Shown here in pieces: positions 37,680 to 50,320 of a DNA stretch of 64,000 bases. Every line of letters starts with the position of its first letter. The first letter of the stretch is position 1. Below the pieces are notes generated by a model. That model did not search any database, was not told the origin of the DNA, and worked only from the letters and a program-made list of their open reading frames with translations. The translations under genes and the position numbers were made by a program. This DNA is from Epiperipatus broadwayi (Eukaryota; Onychophora; Udeonychophora; Euonychophora; Peripatidae): the NCBI GenBank assembly GCA_028023455.1, contig JAQFVV010012400.1, positions 16,175,490 to 16,239,489 on the forward strand, in the 5' to 3' direction.

Positions 37680-37930
37680 ATCTTAGTAATTTCAATATTT
37701 TCAGTGCTTTATAATAGTAAGATTTTATGCAATAATGAAATTAAAATCATGATTTCCACATTTTATGTATACACACATTAAATTTTACAAGATTATAATG
37801 TACATTTGTTCAAACATTGTGTGTGTTAATTTTGCATTTTAAATCACATTCTGTTTTTGCTTTTTAAAAAAGAACATAATTAATTATTAATCATTTCGTG
37901 TCGGCAAGTTTATTTTTAAAAGGTGAGTAA

Positions 37931-38142
37931 TAGCAGTGGGCACAATTAAATTTAACAATTAAAAATTAAAATCTGATTTTTAATTGTAATTAACAATTTA
38001 AAAATTACTTACGGCGACTTGAAATTAATGTGATGTAAAACGAAATTTGATTTTTAAACGGAATTGAAAATTAAAAAATTAAAGACAAAAATAAGAATTT
38101 AATTTTTAGTTGTTAGTTTTAATTAAATTTTTCCCAGCAGTG
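37931..38142. mobile_element. hAT-like MITE, 212 bp
   Basis: The left end TAGCAGTGGGCACAATTAAA and the reverse complement of the right end, CACTGCTGGGAAAAATTTAA, are followed by well-matched inner inverted repeats (AACAATTAAAAATTAAA against AACAACTAAAAATTAAA). Flanking 8-mers GTGAGTAA (37923-37930) and GTGAATAA (38143-38150) match at 7 of 8 positions, as expected for an old hAT target duplication. No coding content; mobilised, if ever, by a transposase supplied in trans. Confidence 0.6.
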
Positions 38143-38605
38143 GTGAATAAATGTCTTTTTATTATCATAAGTCTAAGTTCATAAACAATTAATAAAATCA
38201 TCATCTCAAAGATTAATTACTAATTACGTTGTCAACAGAAAACCATTAACACAACATGAGAGTGAACTTGGTGCTAGTTGTATTTCCTCTTGTGAGAATC
38301 TGATTTTTTACCAGTTTGCAAACAAACGTGTTTTTCGGCAAATAGCGATAATAATTAAAACGTGTATAAAAAATGTAAATTACTGTACTGTAAATTATGC
38401 ATAAAAATATATTATTTTGAATAAAATTAAATATTATAGTTAAAAAAAGTTTGTCTTGTATCAATTTTTTTCAAATTTGAAATTTTTTATTAGTCATATT
38501 TTATTTTCTTATTTTTTTTTTTTTTGCACAAATTTTAAAGCAATTTTACGTTGGTGCTTTGCTTTTATGCGAATTTTGAAAAATCACAGACCCCCCCTTT
38601 TTTTT

Positions 38606-39730
38606 TCAATGTAAGTTGCGTCTATTTTTTCCGATTTCGTTTTGCGCGTGTTTTCTGAGGAACCTATCTATCGTGTAAAACGAGACCCAGGTGTACTGTC
38701 TTTTAATTTCTTTAGCAGAAAACTTTTCTTTCTGAAATACTTCAACACCTTGTCTAATTGTAGCTTTGTAATGACTTCTATTGCCTGCCATATCTTCCCA
38801 GTGGAAACAATTGATTTTGCACTTCTTTAGAATATCTTTGAGATAATTCTTTTAACTTAGATGAGGTCTACCTCTCCCATGGAAACCACATTAAAGTTCA
38901 CCATAAAACTCATTTAAAGAGTCTTGCATTGTTCATTTGTTTTAGATGTCTAATACAACAAAGGTATGATTTTACATTAGTGGACATAATTTAATGATTG
39001 GTTTTATGATCTTGCCAATGTATTTTTAAAATTTTACAGAACACACTTAAATAAAACTTTTCTAATGTCTTTATATTATACTAATAGGGTGTCCAAGTTT
39101 CACTTCCATACAATAAATTATATAAAATAACAGATCTATATACAGCTAACTTAATTGCAGTAGTTATTTCCCAGTGATGAAAAATTTAACTAATTAAAAG
39201 TTGCAGCAGCACATTGGAATCTGTGTTGTAGCTCAATATCTAAGCCACCTTTCTATTATTTATAAAACTATCAAGATATTTAAACTACTTTACATTCTCA
39301 AGAGCTACAAATTGCTGAGGATTTTTCTTATGTCACCGACTGATGAAGAACTTGAGTTTTTTGAATATTAATTAATAAAAATCTTTATATGTTGCATTCA
39401 AAATATTAATTACATTCTATAAATCCAGGATCCAAAAAGTTCTTGTTTCACTTTTAACCTACTCAAATATAAAAATTACACTATCAAAATTGTATGTTTG
39501 ATTAAGCAGTCTATAAACAATTTCAAAGACCAGTATCATAAAAATTGAAAACAATGTTGAAGGAAGTACACATTCTTGATTCACATAGTTAAACAGGATT
39601 TTCCACCTACAACAATTACAATTTCTCTTATTCCATCATATTGAAACTGTATAATATGAATACATTTTGGTGGACAACCAATTGATTTCAAACAATGCCA
39701 TATCCACACTAAATCTCAGATAATTATTCA
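38606..39730 (-). pseudogene. LINE (non-LTR retrotransposon) relic, reverse transcriptase to C-terminus
   Basis: The minus strand reads, with stops and frameshifts: KLLPIIDE (the palm entry segment, usually ..P..DD.LPE.QCGFR); VHQNVFILYSFNMME, matching the P.K.I.IIQ.FH.GM segment; then the LLYGSETWTP motif (complement of about 39085-39115), characteristic of one large invertebrate LINE group. The C-terminal segment is NRSHYKATIRQGVEVFQKEK (within 38660-38790), matching the NRS.WR..V..GV..FE.ER pattern. About 100 residues are deleted between the first two blocks. It belongs to the same family as the relic at 47855-49190. The 61-codon open frame at 38606-38791 is only the surviving end of this protein. 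Confidence 0.75.
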
Positions 39731-42700
39731 TCTATGATTGGAAGCAACTTATTCAAAATTCTGAAAGTGTCTTATTGCAGTAATTTCTAAATACAAAATT
39801 AATATTTTCCTATTTATATTGCAACAGTAGGATGTCCTAACATAATAGATAATTAAGGTAGCAATATTTATAATTATGCAATATATATATCGAGAAAAAT
39901 ACATTATTTCCAGATTTGTTTTGTTTTTTTTTTAAAAAAAGATATTAAAATTACTTTTTTCAATATAATTAATTTTTACTTTTTCAATCAATTTTAGATA
40001 GTAATAAAAAAATAGTAAATCCCAATTTCTTAGGAATGGAATTTGATTTACAATTTATTAAATAACTTCCTCCCTTCATTATTTTTCATACAAGAGGCAT
40101 AATTACCTTTATTTACATTACCTTCACAAAGTTATCTTGTCATATATACAACACCGAAGACATATGTTCTTACAACAATTCATTGCATTCCAAAATATAA
40201 ATCCTATTATTGGCAGAGCTGAGGAATGCTGGACAAAAAATTTCTTTTCCTCATTTTATAAACTAAAATACCAGATTTCATTACACAAACATTTTTGGAT
40301 TTTTTTTTCTCTTCTAAAAAATGTTTAAAACTAAAAAATGAAACAAATGTGTACACATAAATTTATATATATACAATATATTCACATAAACAGTTATATT
40401 TTATATTCAAATATAAAAATATAAACACACACACAAAACAAACATATATAAATAACAGATATGCATAACCAGCAAGCTGCCAAATGTAGCATAAGTTATA
40501 ACTTATTTATTTTGGAGCCATTAATAAAATTCTTACTGTATCAGAATTAACCTAGGTTTCCTTTTTTTGTGTGTATGTACTTTAATATGTGTAATTTATG
40601 TATATTATTGAATACATGCATATAAATTCATCTGTAAAAATATGCACATGTGTATATAACAACCATATATGTTAACTTTTCTGCCTATAGTGAAATAATT
40701 AAACAAAAGGATACTATTAACAAATGATAAGCTTTATTAGTTTGACATTACTTTCCATATTGTAACATCTCAATATTTAGAATCTGCATAAAAACTTAAA
40801 CAGGCCCTTATTTCAGATGCAAAGAACATGGAAACCATGAGAATTTTCCAAACATAAGTAAAAAATTTAAAATTTTGCATAAAAATTCATTTATAAATCC
40901 ATACATAGAATGTAAAAAAAATGCATGAACAAATATTTAAATAGTTCTACCTGAGTTTAAACTATACTGAAGCTTTAAAGTCTATAAATAAATAAATAGC
41001 AATATGCATTGTTTTTTTTAATCATGGAAATCTGTCTTCATTAACAGTTATATTCTTTCAATACTGAATAATATAGCCAAGATTTTATTCTGACTTAATT
41101 TAGATATTTTACAGACAAAACTAAGACTCAAGTAAATTTAAGTCAAATTTTTTAGCAGAATGATAATTCTACTACCACTGGTTCAGTTATATACAACTCC
41201 ATCAGTAGTGAAAGCTGCATTATATTACAATAGCCACACACATAATTTGAAATTTAATTATCATTGTGACAATTTAATTAATTAAGATATACTAAGTATT
41301 AAAAAGGCCCCCACTTTTTAAAAAAAAAAAATCAACTGAGATTTTCTTATTAAAAATAAACCAAGAAATATGATTGTTTAAATAATCATTTGTTTTATGA
41401 CTGCATTTTTGGAATGGATTACATTCACTAAAAGGATTAAGAAAGTAATTTGGTTCCAGGGTTCTAAAAACATCATTCATTTTTGAAGAAAATTATAACT
41501 TCTACATTTATATATCATAATTATTTCATTCAACCAACAAGATTTTTCTTCTAGTCAAAAGTCATTTAAAATAAGGCTTTGACAACTTTAAGATTTCATC
41601 ACTTCATTCAAAACCATATCATCTGCAAAAACCCTATTATAAAATTAATGTATATAAAAATTGGCAAAAAAACTAAATAAATTCAATTTTATCAAAACTA
41701 AAAAGACACAAAACCCTACAGACTCAAGGTCTATAGGCCTATATATATATATATCTTTTACCAGTAGTGAAATGTCACATTATATTACAAAGTATTTTTA
41801 TTTACAATCAGTATATTTATACTCTTAATTTGAAGTTTAATTATTTATAAATATAAGTTTAATTATTGTTTTGATACTTGAATTAATTAAGATGTACTGA
41901 AATAAACCAATGATATTATTAAAAAGTTTTTTCACTCTTGGAATATATATCTAGTCAATTGGTTTTGTTCCTATTGTGATACATATTTTTCAAAATTTGA
42001 CAAGATCTATGTTATAATGTTTCAAAATTAAACAATAGATAGAAAGAAAAAAAGGAAGGCGAGCAATAACTATTTATATAATAATAATCTTCTGATTTAA
42101 ATTATATTTAAGACGTTTAGATCTTTAAAATTTTAGTATGCAGTATAATAACACATTATTAAGCTTGAAAAATAGTCGAATTTTGCTAAGAGTACTGAGA
42201 ATAGTTGAAATTTCAAATATAGCATTTAAAAAAATATTTACATTACTTGTACCATAATCATTTCTTGAATGAAAAAAAATATATATAATAGGTCCAAGAC
42301 TGCCAAGTGTTTAAATCACTTATACATAAATAAGTAAAATAAAGAAAAACAAGAATCCCAGTTATTACAATAACATTTTGTCAAAATGGATGAGATTTTT
42401 TCTGATATTTTTATGACAAAACTATAAAAATGTCAACATAATGCTATAAAATTAACAAATCAGTTTAATAATATTATAAGATAAATAAGAATCCTAAGTC
42501 CATTTAACTCATATTTATCTTTGTCATAGTTTTCAAAAACTAACACTTGATTAAAAAACATATTTCTTTGTATTGGCTACATATATCGCAAACAAATCTA
42601 GTTGGTGAATAAAAGCATATAAGAAAGAAAAATAAATAAACTGCAAACATCTGATAGAGAGAATATCAGTTTTATCAAAAATAAACATGTCGAGTTCAGT

Positions 42701-43930
42701 TATCATTTTAGTGTTAGAATACCACTTTACCTTCTGAAAAATTAACTATACAATGCTAACCAAACAGAATTTATCTCTTATTTTTGTGCTCAAATACTGT
42801 TTGACCACACAAACAATTGAACATATGATAATATATATTTTATAATTATTTGACAATAGCACTTTTTTTAGAAATGAGAACATGAATATATATATAAAGC
42901 ATAATACTATTTAAACAAATGGCTAAAAATAAAAACAACTTTAGAAAGTAATTAGATACATTGAATTAGTATATTGAATAAATAAAATATTTTTTGTAAA
43001 TCAATATAAGAATTTAAAAAAAGCACATTCAAATTACTTTTTGACAGAAAACTTAACAAATGTTAAATTTTTTAAGTGTAGATTTTGTTAATAGGTAACT
43101 GAATAGTATATTTAAAGGCAAATAAGTGATCATAATCTGGCACTGTGCTCAAACTACTGAGGGAGTCCACAATTGGCAGATAGAAAGACTTTCAGATATG
43201 AAGGTTATCTATGAATAACCAATAAACAGACTAAGAATAACTTTTGATGCCTTGTAGATTGGTTCATCAAATTTCGGGTAGTGATTCTTACAGACTTTTC
43301 TATATTTCTCTTATGTGCTCACTATTTTCAATCATTTAGTATATGGTTCAAGTTTAATTAACTAGCAAACCCTCATTATAATATTTGTTCAAGGTAGTAC
43401 AATCACTAATTAAGCAGGTTAGAATGTTGTGCTTTATGAATTACTCATTAAAATAATAAAAATACTCATTTTATAAGCAATAATGATAAAGCAGGAAATA
43501 GTAATATTTTTATTAAAGGTATGCATTACAATTTTCCCTAAACATAGATACATGGAATGTATAAAGTTTATTTGGTACAAACTCTTCAAAATGCAAACAG
43601 AGAACAGCTGAATAGTCAAGGAGCATCTCTTAATGAAACTTTTTTTTTTTTGAAAGGACAGATTAATCAATGAAAATGATAATATGATAGTGGATTTTTT
43701 GTAAAGTCTCTAATTCAATATCCTCTATTTCCTCAGTAGATTAATATAAAGTTGTAATAATTATATTTGTAAAGCGCATACTTGTTACTTTAAAGTAATA
43801 TATATTAAGGCAAACTAATGGTCTCATATCTTGGCTAATAATGGTTCCTGATATTTAGTTTATTAGTGCATATCAGAAAATTAAGAGAGAGAAAGCTTTC
43901 ATTCCTTGCTGGATAAGATTATTACAGTAA

Positions 43931-43988
<58 letters not shown>

Positions 43989-44440
43989 TTCTTCTTATAG
44001 ATTTCAATACATGTTTTAGTGCAAACAACAGTCTTAGGCCAAAAGTTATTGGAAATAACAAGTGCTGTAAACTCAAGTAGTCTGTTATTGAATTTTTGCA
44101 ATATATGGATTGATTAATTAAGATATAAAAAAAATGTTTAAGCAAAAAAAATTGCTATGAAGAAACAAGAATGCATAGATACTAAAAACAATAGCTTTTT
44201 AATAATTATATTATAGCTAGAAGTTAGAATATAAGAAAGGTTCATATGCATATATACAAGTGTAGATTGTTGGAAACATCATATATTAATAAGCTCCAAA
44301 TTAAAATCATTGCTATATTTTAAAAAAATCTTAATAATAATCATATTCATGAGAAAATTGAGACTTATTCTTAAGAAGCATCTATTAATTGTGTTAGATT
44401 TCAACTTTCAAGAATATTATCTTTCTAAGGCCCAGAATTC
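39731..44440. other. AT-rich DNA with a (TTA)n microsatellite
   Basis: A pure ATT/TTA trinucleotide run of about 57 bp lies at 43931-43987, and short CA-rich and (TA)n tracts occur near 40425 and 41741. Open frames here (for example 40137-40328, 41292-41480 and 43434-43670) are short, AT-biased and unrecognised. Confidence 0.5.
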
Positions 44441-47065
44441 CCAGAGACCAGACATGTCAAACTCATTCAAACAACGGGCCATTTAATGTGACTAGTAAGA
44501 TTCTCGTGGGCCACATCACACTTACAAATTTTCTTAAAATTTTATTTTGAAGTGAGAATGCAGTAATATAAATAGGATAATTAAAGCATATTATATAGTT
44601 TAGTAAATTCAGTTCAATAATATACAACTGATGTAGTATTGCTTTTATTTAAACATTTATTTTATTTGGTTACATATTTATAAAACTACAATTTATTGTT
44701 TTTATGGGAAGCTTGCCAGCGCTTTTCTCCTACTAGTTTTCCAATATCTGGATTCAAAGACTGAGAACAAATAATTTTCATTATGGCAGATAGATGTTTA
44801 TCAGTTAATCTTGATCTGTAAGCTGTTTTATTTAATTTCATGCATTAAAATAATTGCTCACATAAGTACGTACTTCCAAAAAAGCATAAAATTTGTATGG
44901 CAAATGTTTTAATTCCCGGCTATCTTTCATCTAAATAGGGATATATTTTGGGAGTTCCTACTTCTCAATATTTGTTTTTTAAAATCGAATCATTCTGGAA
45001 ATCAATTAATTCCAATTGCATTGAAGTCAGAGATTTTTCAACTTCAAAGACAAAAGGTCCATTGAAAAGAGAAAAAATTTCTTCTAATTCCTTGAAATCA
45101 TCAAAACGTTTATGGAATTAGTTTTTTATTTTTTCAATTTTTGCAAAGTATTGTGAAATGATCAACATTGATTTTGTGCTTTTAACTGCTCACACATAGG
45201 AAAATACATCAAAACATTCTTTTGCAAATGATTTTTAAACAAATTCAGTTTTTGTATAAAGCTTGCAATTGCATCGCACATGTTTATTATCAACTGATCT
45301 TTGCCTTGCAATGTAATATTAAGATTATTCAGATGGCCTGTAATATCTGTTAAAAATGCTAGGTATTGTACCCACAATGGATCTTTTATAACCGATATAT
45401 TTTCATTATTTTTATCTTTCATTTCAAAGAATAATATTATTTCCTCCAAAAGCAGATAGAATCTCTTTAGGATGTTGTGGCAGGACAACCAATGAACTTC
45501 TGTGTAATAATGAAGATCTTTGAATTTGGATTCTAAATCTTTAAGGAACAAAATAAATTGGCAATGGATGGTTAAGTGCTCTTGATTGAATAAAGTTGAC
45601 TATCTTTCTAACTGTTTTAAGTACTTGGTTCATTTTTAATAATTTTAAACAGAGAACTTGTTGGTGAATGAGGCAATGAAAAGCTTTGATTTTCAGTTTA
45701 TCTGGATACTCATCTTGTAATTTCCCTGCCCGTCATGACACAAAAGTTTAAGTTTCATCAGTTGTTACAGAAACAAGCTTCTTAAGAGGCAAGTTAAAAT
45801 TTCTAAAATGCTCCAAACGGCAACAAAAATATCTTCACCAGTTGTTGTTCTGTGAAGAGGGATGAATTCCAACAATCCTTTGGTGATCCTCATGTTATTA
45901 ATGCAACCACAAAAAAAAAACAGCTACTTGTGCAACATCTCTTATATCCATGCTTTCATCAATCACAATTGAAAAGAACTGGATTTTGGTAGATATTTCC
46001 TGTAGTTGCAAAGTGATGTCATCTGCCATTTCAGTAATTCTATTTGCCACCATATTTCTTGATAATGAGATGTATCAAAATGCCTTTACCTTTTCTGGAC
46101 AGCCAAATTCAGCAGCTTTTATCATACATTCCTCGATTAAAGAACCATCGGTGAATGATTTTGAATGTTTTGCTAATAAATAGCTTATTTCGTAACTAGC
46201 TCTTGTTATTGATTCATTACTTTTCATGAATTTTGTAAGCAATCCTTGCTGGCTACTTAATGAATTCTTCATTGTTTTTAAATTTTTATTCTATTATTTT
46301 TGCTTCAAAGTACAAAAATTGTTCTTCATGATTAGTGTTATAATGTCGCTTAATGTTGTGTTCTTCAGTGACCCTAATCATTTCTTTGCAAATTAAGCAC
46401 ATAATCTTATTGTTTCTTCCACACAAAAATAGTTCAGTTCCCACCTTTCTTGAAATTTTCTTTCCTCATCATCAATCTTTTGTTTTTTATTTAGCATTGG
46501 AAGTGACATGTTCTGTAATAAAAATAGGGCTTTAGATTTACATTTTAAAAATGAAAAAAATTGCAACTATGTTTTCTTACATTTTTTGAATGAGTTATAA
46601 AAGAGAACAACCCACAAATTTTTACCACATCAATCAGGACAAAGAAATTAACGCAACTGTCTTTTGTTACAATTCTAAAAAAACCACAAGATCTGCAGAT
46701 AGGATTGCTATGTTGGAGGCATGAATAGCTGACTAAAGTTTTGCTGAAATGTATTTATGTTCTTGGAAGCACAGCATCAGATTATAAATGTTTCCAGCTT
46801 TGGTGTTCATCATATCTCAAATGTTTCATCATCATAAAAGCATGTCATCAAAAATATTTAGCTATGGGTGTAACTGAGAATTATAAATTAGCTATGTATG
46901 TAGCCAACAATTATTGTATATATTTTAGTTCATGTAATTAAATATAAAAGTTTGTTTTTTAAAAAGTTTTTTAAAATTAATTTATTGTTTGCAACATATT
47001 CTATTTTCATTTTATTGCATAGCATCATAACTGCAGACCACCAGTTTGACAGGTCAGTCATAGAC
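44441..47065 (-). mobile_element. hAT DNA transposon (ZBED/Charlie-like), nearly full length, inactive
   Basis: The left end CAGACATGTCAAACTCA starts at 44449. The right end, read in reverse complement from 47057, is CTGACCTGTCAAACTGG; the two share ACATGTCAAACT-type sequence. The adjoining 8-mers CCAGAGAC (44441-44448) and TCATAGAC (47058-47065) agree at 6 of 8 positions, the 8-bp duplication length of hAT elements. Subterminal GGGCCA and GTGGGCCAC (about 44474-44514) resemble the GGCCC-rich ends of this group. The transposase relic fills 44710-46509 in the expected orientation. Total length about 2.6 kb, typical for an autonomous element. Confidence 0.8.
44710..46509 (-). pseudogene. hAT transposase (GTF2IRD2/ZBED5/FAM200-like), disrupted
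   Basis: Reading the minus strand from the ATG at 46509: MSLPMLNKKQKIDDEERKFQ, a frameshift, then a BED-type zinc finger (MCLICKEMI..., NIKRHYNTNH; Cys-x2-Cys with His-x4-His). The linker SYEISYLLAKHSKSFTDG and SLSRNMVANRI follow. Next comes the RNase H-like core with FFSIVIDESMDI (first catalytic Asp), a second segment RTTTGEDIF, and EVHWLSCHNILKRFYLLLEE. The C-terminal hAT dimerisation part, FFGSTYLCEQLF followed by YRSRLTDKHLSA, lies at 44740-44900. The longest surviving frame is 129 codons (45162-45551). Stops near 45560-45720 and several frameshifts make it inactive. TTTTTATTACAG immediately precedes the ATG and looks like a splice acceptor, as in relatives with a 5' noncoding exon. Confidence 0.85.
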
Positions 47066-47730
47066 TGTGTTATAAGTACTAGTAAAACTATTTTTGGATT
47101 CACTAAAAAGAATCATTCTTTTCTGAGAATATTATTAGTGACTTGATTAAAAGGAAACACTTTGGCATGTTCTGCTTGATAGAATAAATCGAATATTAAG
47201 CTTTGTAATCAATATAGATTTAAAAGAAGTTCAACAACTAACAAAAAGTTTTAAAAATGATTGGTGAATTAAAATTGCAAAGAAAATAGGGACATTTGCT
47301 GATCATGTCTTTAGATAATTTTATTTTTGATATTATAATTCTATTAAATCCATCAATAGGATTTTTTTTATATAATGATAATGATATTTAAAACAGAAGG
47401 AAGGCATTTAGATAATCCTTTGAATAACAATAAGTAATTGTTTGATAACTTTTAATATATCCATTTTATCTATTCATTTATATTTGAACAAAAATATTCA
47501 GCTTGGATAAGTTATAACACCTTTTGGTATTGGAAAGGTTAAGATATCTGGATAGTTTTAAAATATAGTGATAATATATTATCTTCAAACATATTGAAAT
47601 TTAAAAAAATATATATTTGGACTTAAGAAAATGTGCCATCTATTCTCAAAGTTACTTCTATTGCTCCAGTTTTTAAAAATAAAAAAAGATATGATTGCAA
47701 TAATTATTATGGAACACCATTGTTATCCAT
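47066..47730. other. AT-rich DNA, nothing recognised
   Basis: Spacer between the hAT element and the next R1/LINE relics; no feature recognised. Confidence 0.4.
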
Positions 47731-47734
47731 TATA

Positions 47735-47855
47735 TTATGGATATTTAAATACAAATATAGTATATATACTTAAGCTAGATGTAACTAGAGTAGTTATGAA
47801 CCCAGACTTTCAATCTCTTTTCAATCATACACTCCATCTTATGCAACCTCTAATT
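47735..47855 (+). repeat. R1 repeat fragment (5' part) abutting a LINE relic
   Basis: ACTTAAGCTAGATGTAACTA, GAACCCAGACTTTCAATCTC and CATCTTATGCAACC correspond to the R1 head (compare 22405-22495). The sequence then passes straight into LINE reverse-transcriptase coding sequence. The 99-codon plus-strand frame at 47631-47930 is a chance fusion across this junction. Confidence 0.6.
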
Positions 47856-49190
47856 ATATCACAGATACTTACAAGAATTTTATTGAATATTTTATTTCCA
47901 TTCATAGATGGATGGTTACCAGAGACTTAATGTGAAATCAAGAAACACTATAGGCAAAGTGTCAGAAAACAAAAGGGTCATTTACATATTGCTTTTATTG
48001 ATTTGGCCAAGGCTTTGATCTATAGCACTGTTTGAAATTAGTTAGATGTCCATCAAAGTTTACTTGTATTATATAGTTTCAACATCATGGAATAATAACT
48101 ATTATTACTAGAGGAGGAAAGTCTAAGGCATTTGAAAAGAGAAAACTGATATTAAAAAAGGACATATATCAAAACTTTGTTTTCAGTTTTTATGATAGTG
48201 GTCTTTGGAACTATTTGTAGATGATTTGATGAATTAAGGATCCAGATATGATACAGGGTTGATGCTGACATTTTTAATTTGAATCGATTAAAAGCAAAAC
48301 AAGAATTTCATCTTCTTGGATTTACAATATCTTAATGATTGCTCTATCTTTGCCAATTCAAAAGATAATCTACAAAATGTATTTAACATTTTGAATGCAA
48401 CATATAAAAAAATTTAGTTTAGTAATTAATTTATGTAAAATTCAAGTTTTATCATCTAGCAAACAGAAGAAAAATCTTCAGCAATTTTTAGCTTGGATCT
48501 TTATTGGTTTGAATATGTAGACAATTTAAATATCTTCACAGCTTATTAAATAGAAAGAAGGACTTAAATTGTTAAGGTATTTCATCCCAATGAAATAGTT
48601 ATTGCAACTAAATTAGCTGTATAAAGAGCTGCTTAACTAATTTACTGTATGGAAGTGAGATTTGGACACTCTAGTGCCATAATATAAAGACAATAGAAAA
48701 ATTTAATTTATTCCAAAAAATTCTAAAAATATAATGGCAAAATCATAAGCCAATCCAAGATGTTCTTCAACTTGCTGAATACAATACAATTATAAACTCA
48801 CAATTTTATTGTATTGGACATATGAAATGAATGATTATTTATAGTGAATTAGAGCATGATATTTATAAGGAGGAAGATCTTGTTTATATTATAAAAAATA
48901 TCTCAAAAGAAATTCTAAAAGACCATAATATTGATTGTTTCTTTGGGAGAACATGACTGAGGCTAATTAGAATATATTGGCCAATAACAATAGTCATGGA
49001 ATTGAAGTATTTCAGAAAGAAAAGCCTGCAGGAAAAGTTAAAAGAAAATATTGCAAAAAAATAATGGAGCAGTTTATTCTATATGTGGATGAACTTGTGT
49101 TTTACAGATTGGTTTGTATAGTCATCTAAAAACTTTACTCTTGGAATTGGGCTAGACAGAATGGCAGCTGCTGGTGATGACTTGATCATC
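47855..49190 (+). pseudogene. LINE (non-LTR retrotransposon) relic, reverse transcriptase and C-terminal part
   Basis: Segments in order on the plus strand, with many stops: ILTRILLNILFPFIDGWLPE (about 47866-47925); KGHLHIAFIDLAKA, the first catalytic-Asp block of the reverse transcriptase (normally IAFIDL.KAFD); FNLNRLKAKQ; DDCLIFANSKDNLQNVF, corresponding to the (Y/F)ADD catalytic block; YCMEVRFGHS in place of LLYGSETWT near 48645; NTIINSQFYCIGHM; and NIDCFFGRT with EVFQKEK-like sequence near 49015. A final CG.TCVLQIGLYSHLKT (about 49085-49130) resembles the C-terminal zinc-finger-like tail of this LINE group. The 5' half, including any endonuclease, is missing. Same family as the minus-strand relic at 38606-39730. 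Confidence 0.8.
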
Positions 49191-50029
49191 TTTAATGTTA
49201 ATTTGCTACTGCTTTCTATCCCCTCATCATCATTTATTATAGCATCAAAAACTTTAATAAGCCCATTATAACAATGATTTACTTTCTTTCAAATAAATCT
49301 CAACTGCCTTAATATTCAAATCTAATTGCAATAAAAATTCACTCACCCAAAATAATATTATTAAAACAAACTGAAGCAAATTGTTTTTCTTCTTTAATCT
49401 TTCTATAATTAAAACTTGGATTAAATTAATTATCAATAATAAAACTAGACTTAACCCTCTCCATTCCTCTTCCTTTCTCATCCAGAGGCAGTCAAACTTG
49501 ATGAAGTTTCTAATTCTAATTATAAAATTGAGAAAATTTCCTACAGAACAATAATTTCCTGCTATTAGGTTAATTAGTTTAACAAGTTCATGGCAACTGC
49601 TTCAGTGGAGAGGGCAAGATGAAAAATAAAATAAAAAAAATTCTAAAAACATTCTAGTTAAATATAAAAATCAACTGATTACTACAATAAGGAATTCTAC
49701 ATTATTTTACCGATTTTAATATACAAAGCTGTTAAAAACAATACTATATTTCTATTAAATAATTACTATATAAGTATTTTATTACTGAAAGGCTCTAAAG
49801 CTACATAGCTCACCATCCTGTTTACATTGTGGATTGGAAATGAAACTTTTTACAACAAGCTTAGGATTTTTCTTTCAGAAAACATCTGATTGCAGTCAGT
49901 AAATGGTTATATAACTATTCTCATGGATAAAACAAAGATAGGAATTTATTCAAATCTTTAATATCTGACAAATGACAAGCTTGGTGAATACTTTATTAAT
50001 ATTGTTTTTATTACAAGACTAATCAATAT
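49191..50029. other. AT-rich DNA, nothing recognised
   Basis: No gene or repeat recognised. The 71-codon minus-strand frame at 49266-49481 has no identifiable motif. Confidence 0.45.
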
Positions 50030-50320
50030 GTTTTTCAGCTTGTTGGATATGATACTATAGAATCCAATATTGTAAAACAATATCTCCATTGAATTGAACA
50101 GCTGAAATTGATAAATATTTTATGATGAGGTTTGAGCATGGTTTTTATGGGAAAGGCAGATACTATCTATGTAATAAAGATGTCAAAGATAGTAATACTG
50201 ATTGCTTTTATGAAAAGATATGACTAAGTATAGACTACAATAAAGAGCTATAATTAGGTAAGATGTTAAAATCTTTTATAAAGAAAAGTTTATGATATAA
50301 CAATATCAAATAAATAGAAT
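50030..50320 (+). pseudogene. LINE C-terminal fragment, third copy of the family
   Basis: FEHGFYGKGRYYL..KDVKDSNTDCFYEK (about 50135-50215, with mismatches) parallels the ..EHDIYKEEDLV...KDHNIDCFFGRT stretch of the relic at 48855-48955. It covers only the region just before the C-terminus and is broken by stops. This may be a separate truncated insertion or a local duplication of the neighbouring LINE. Confidence 0.5.
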
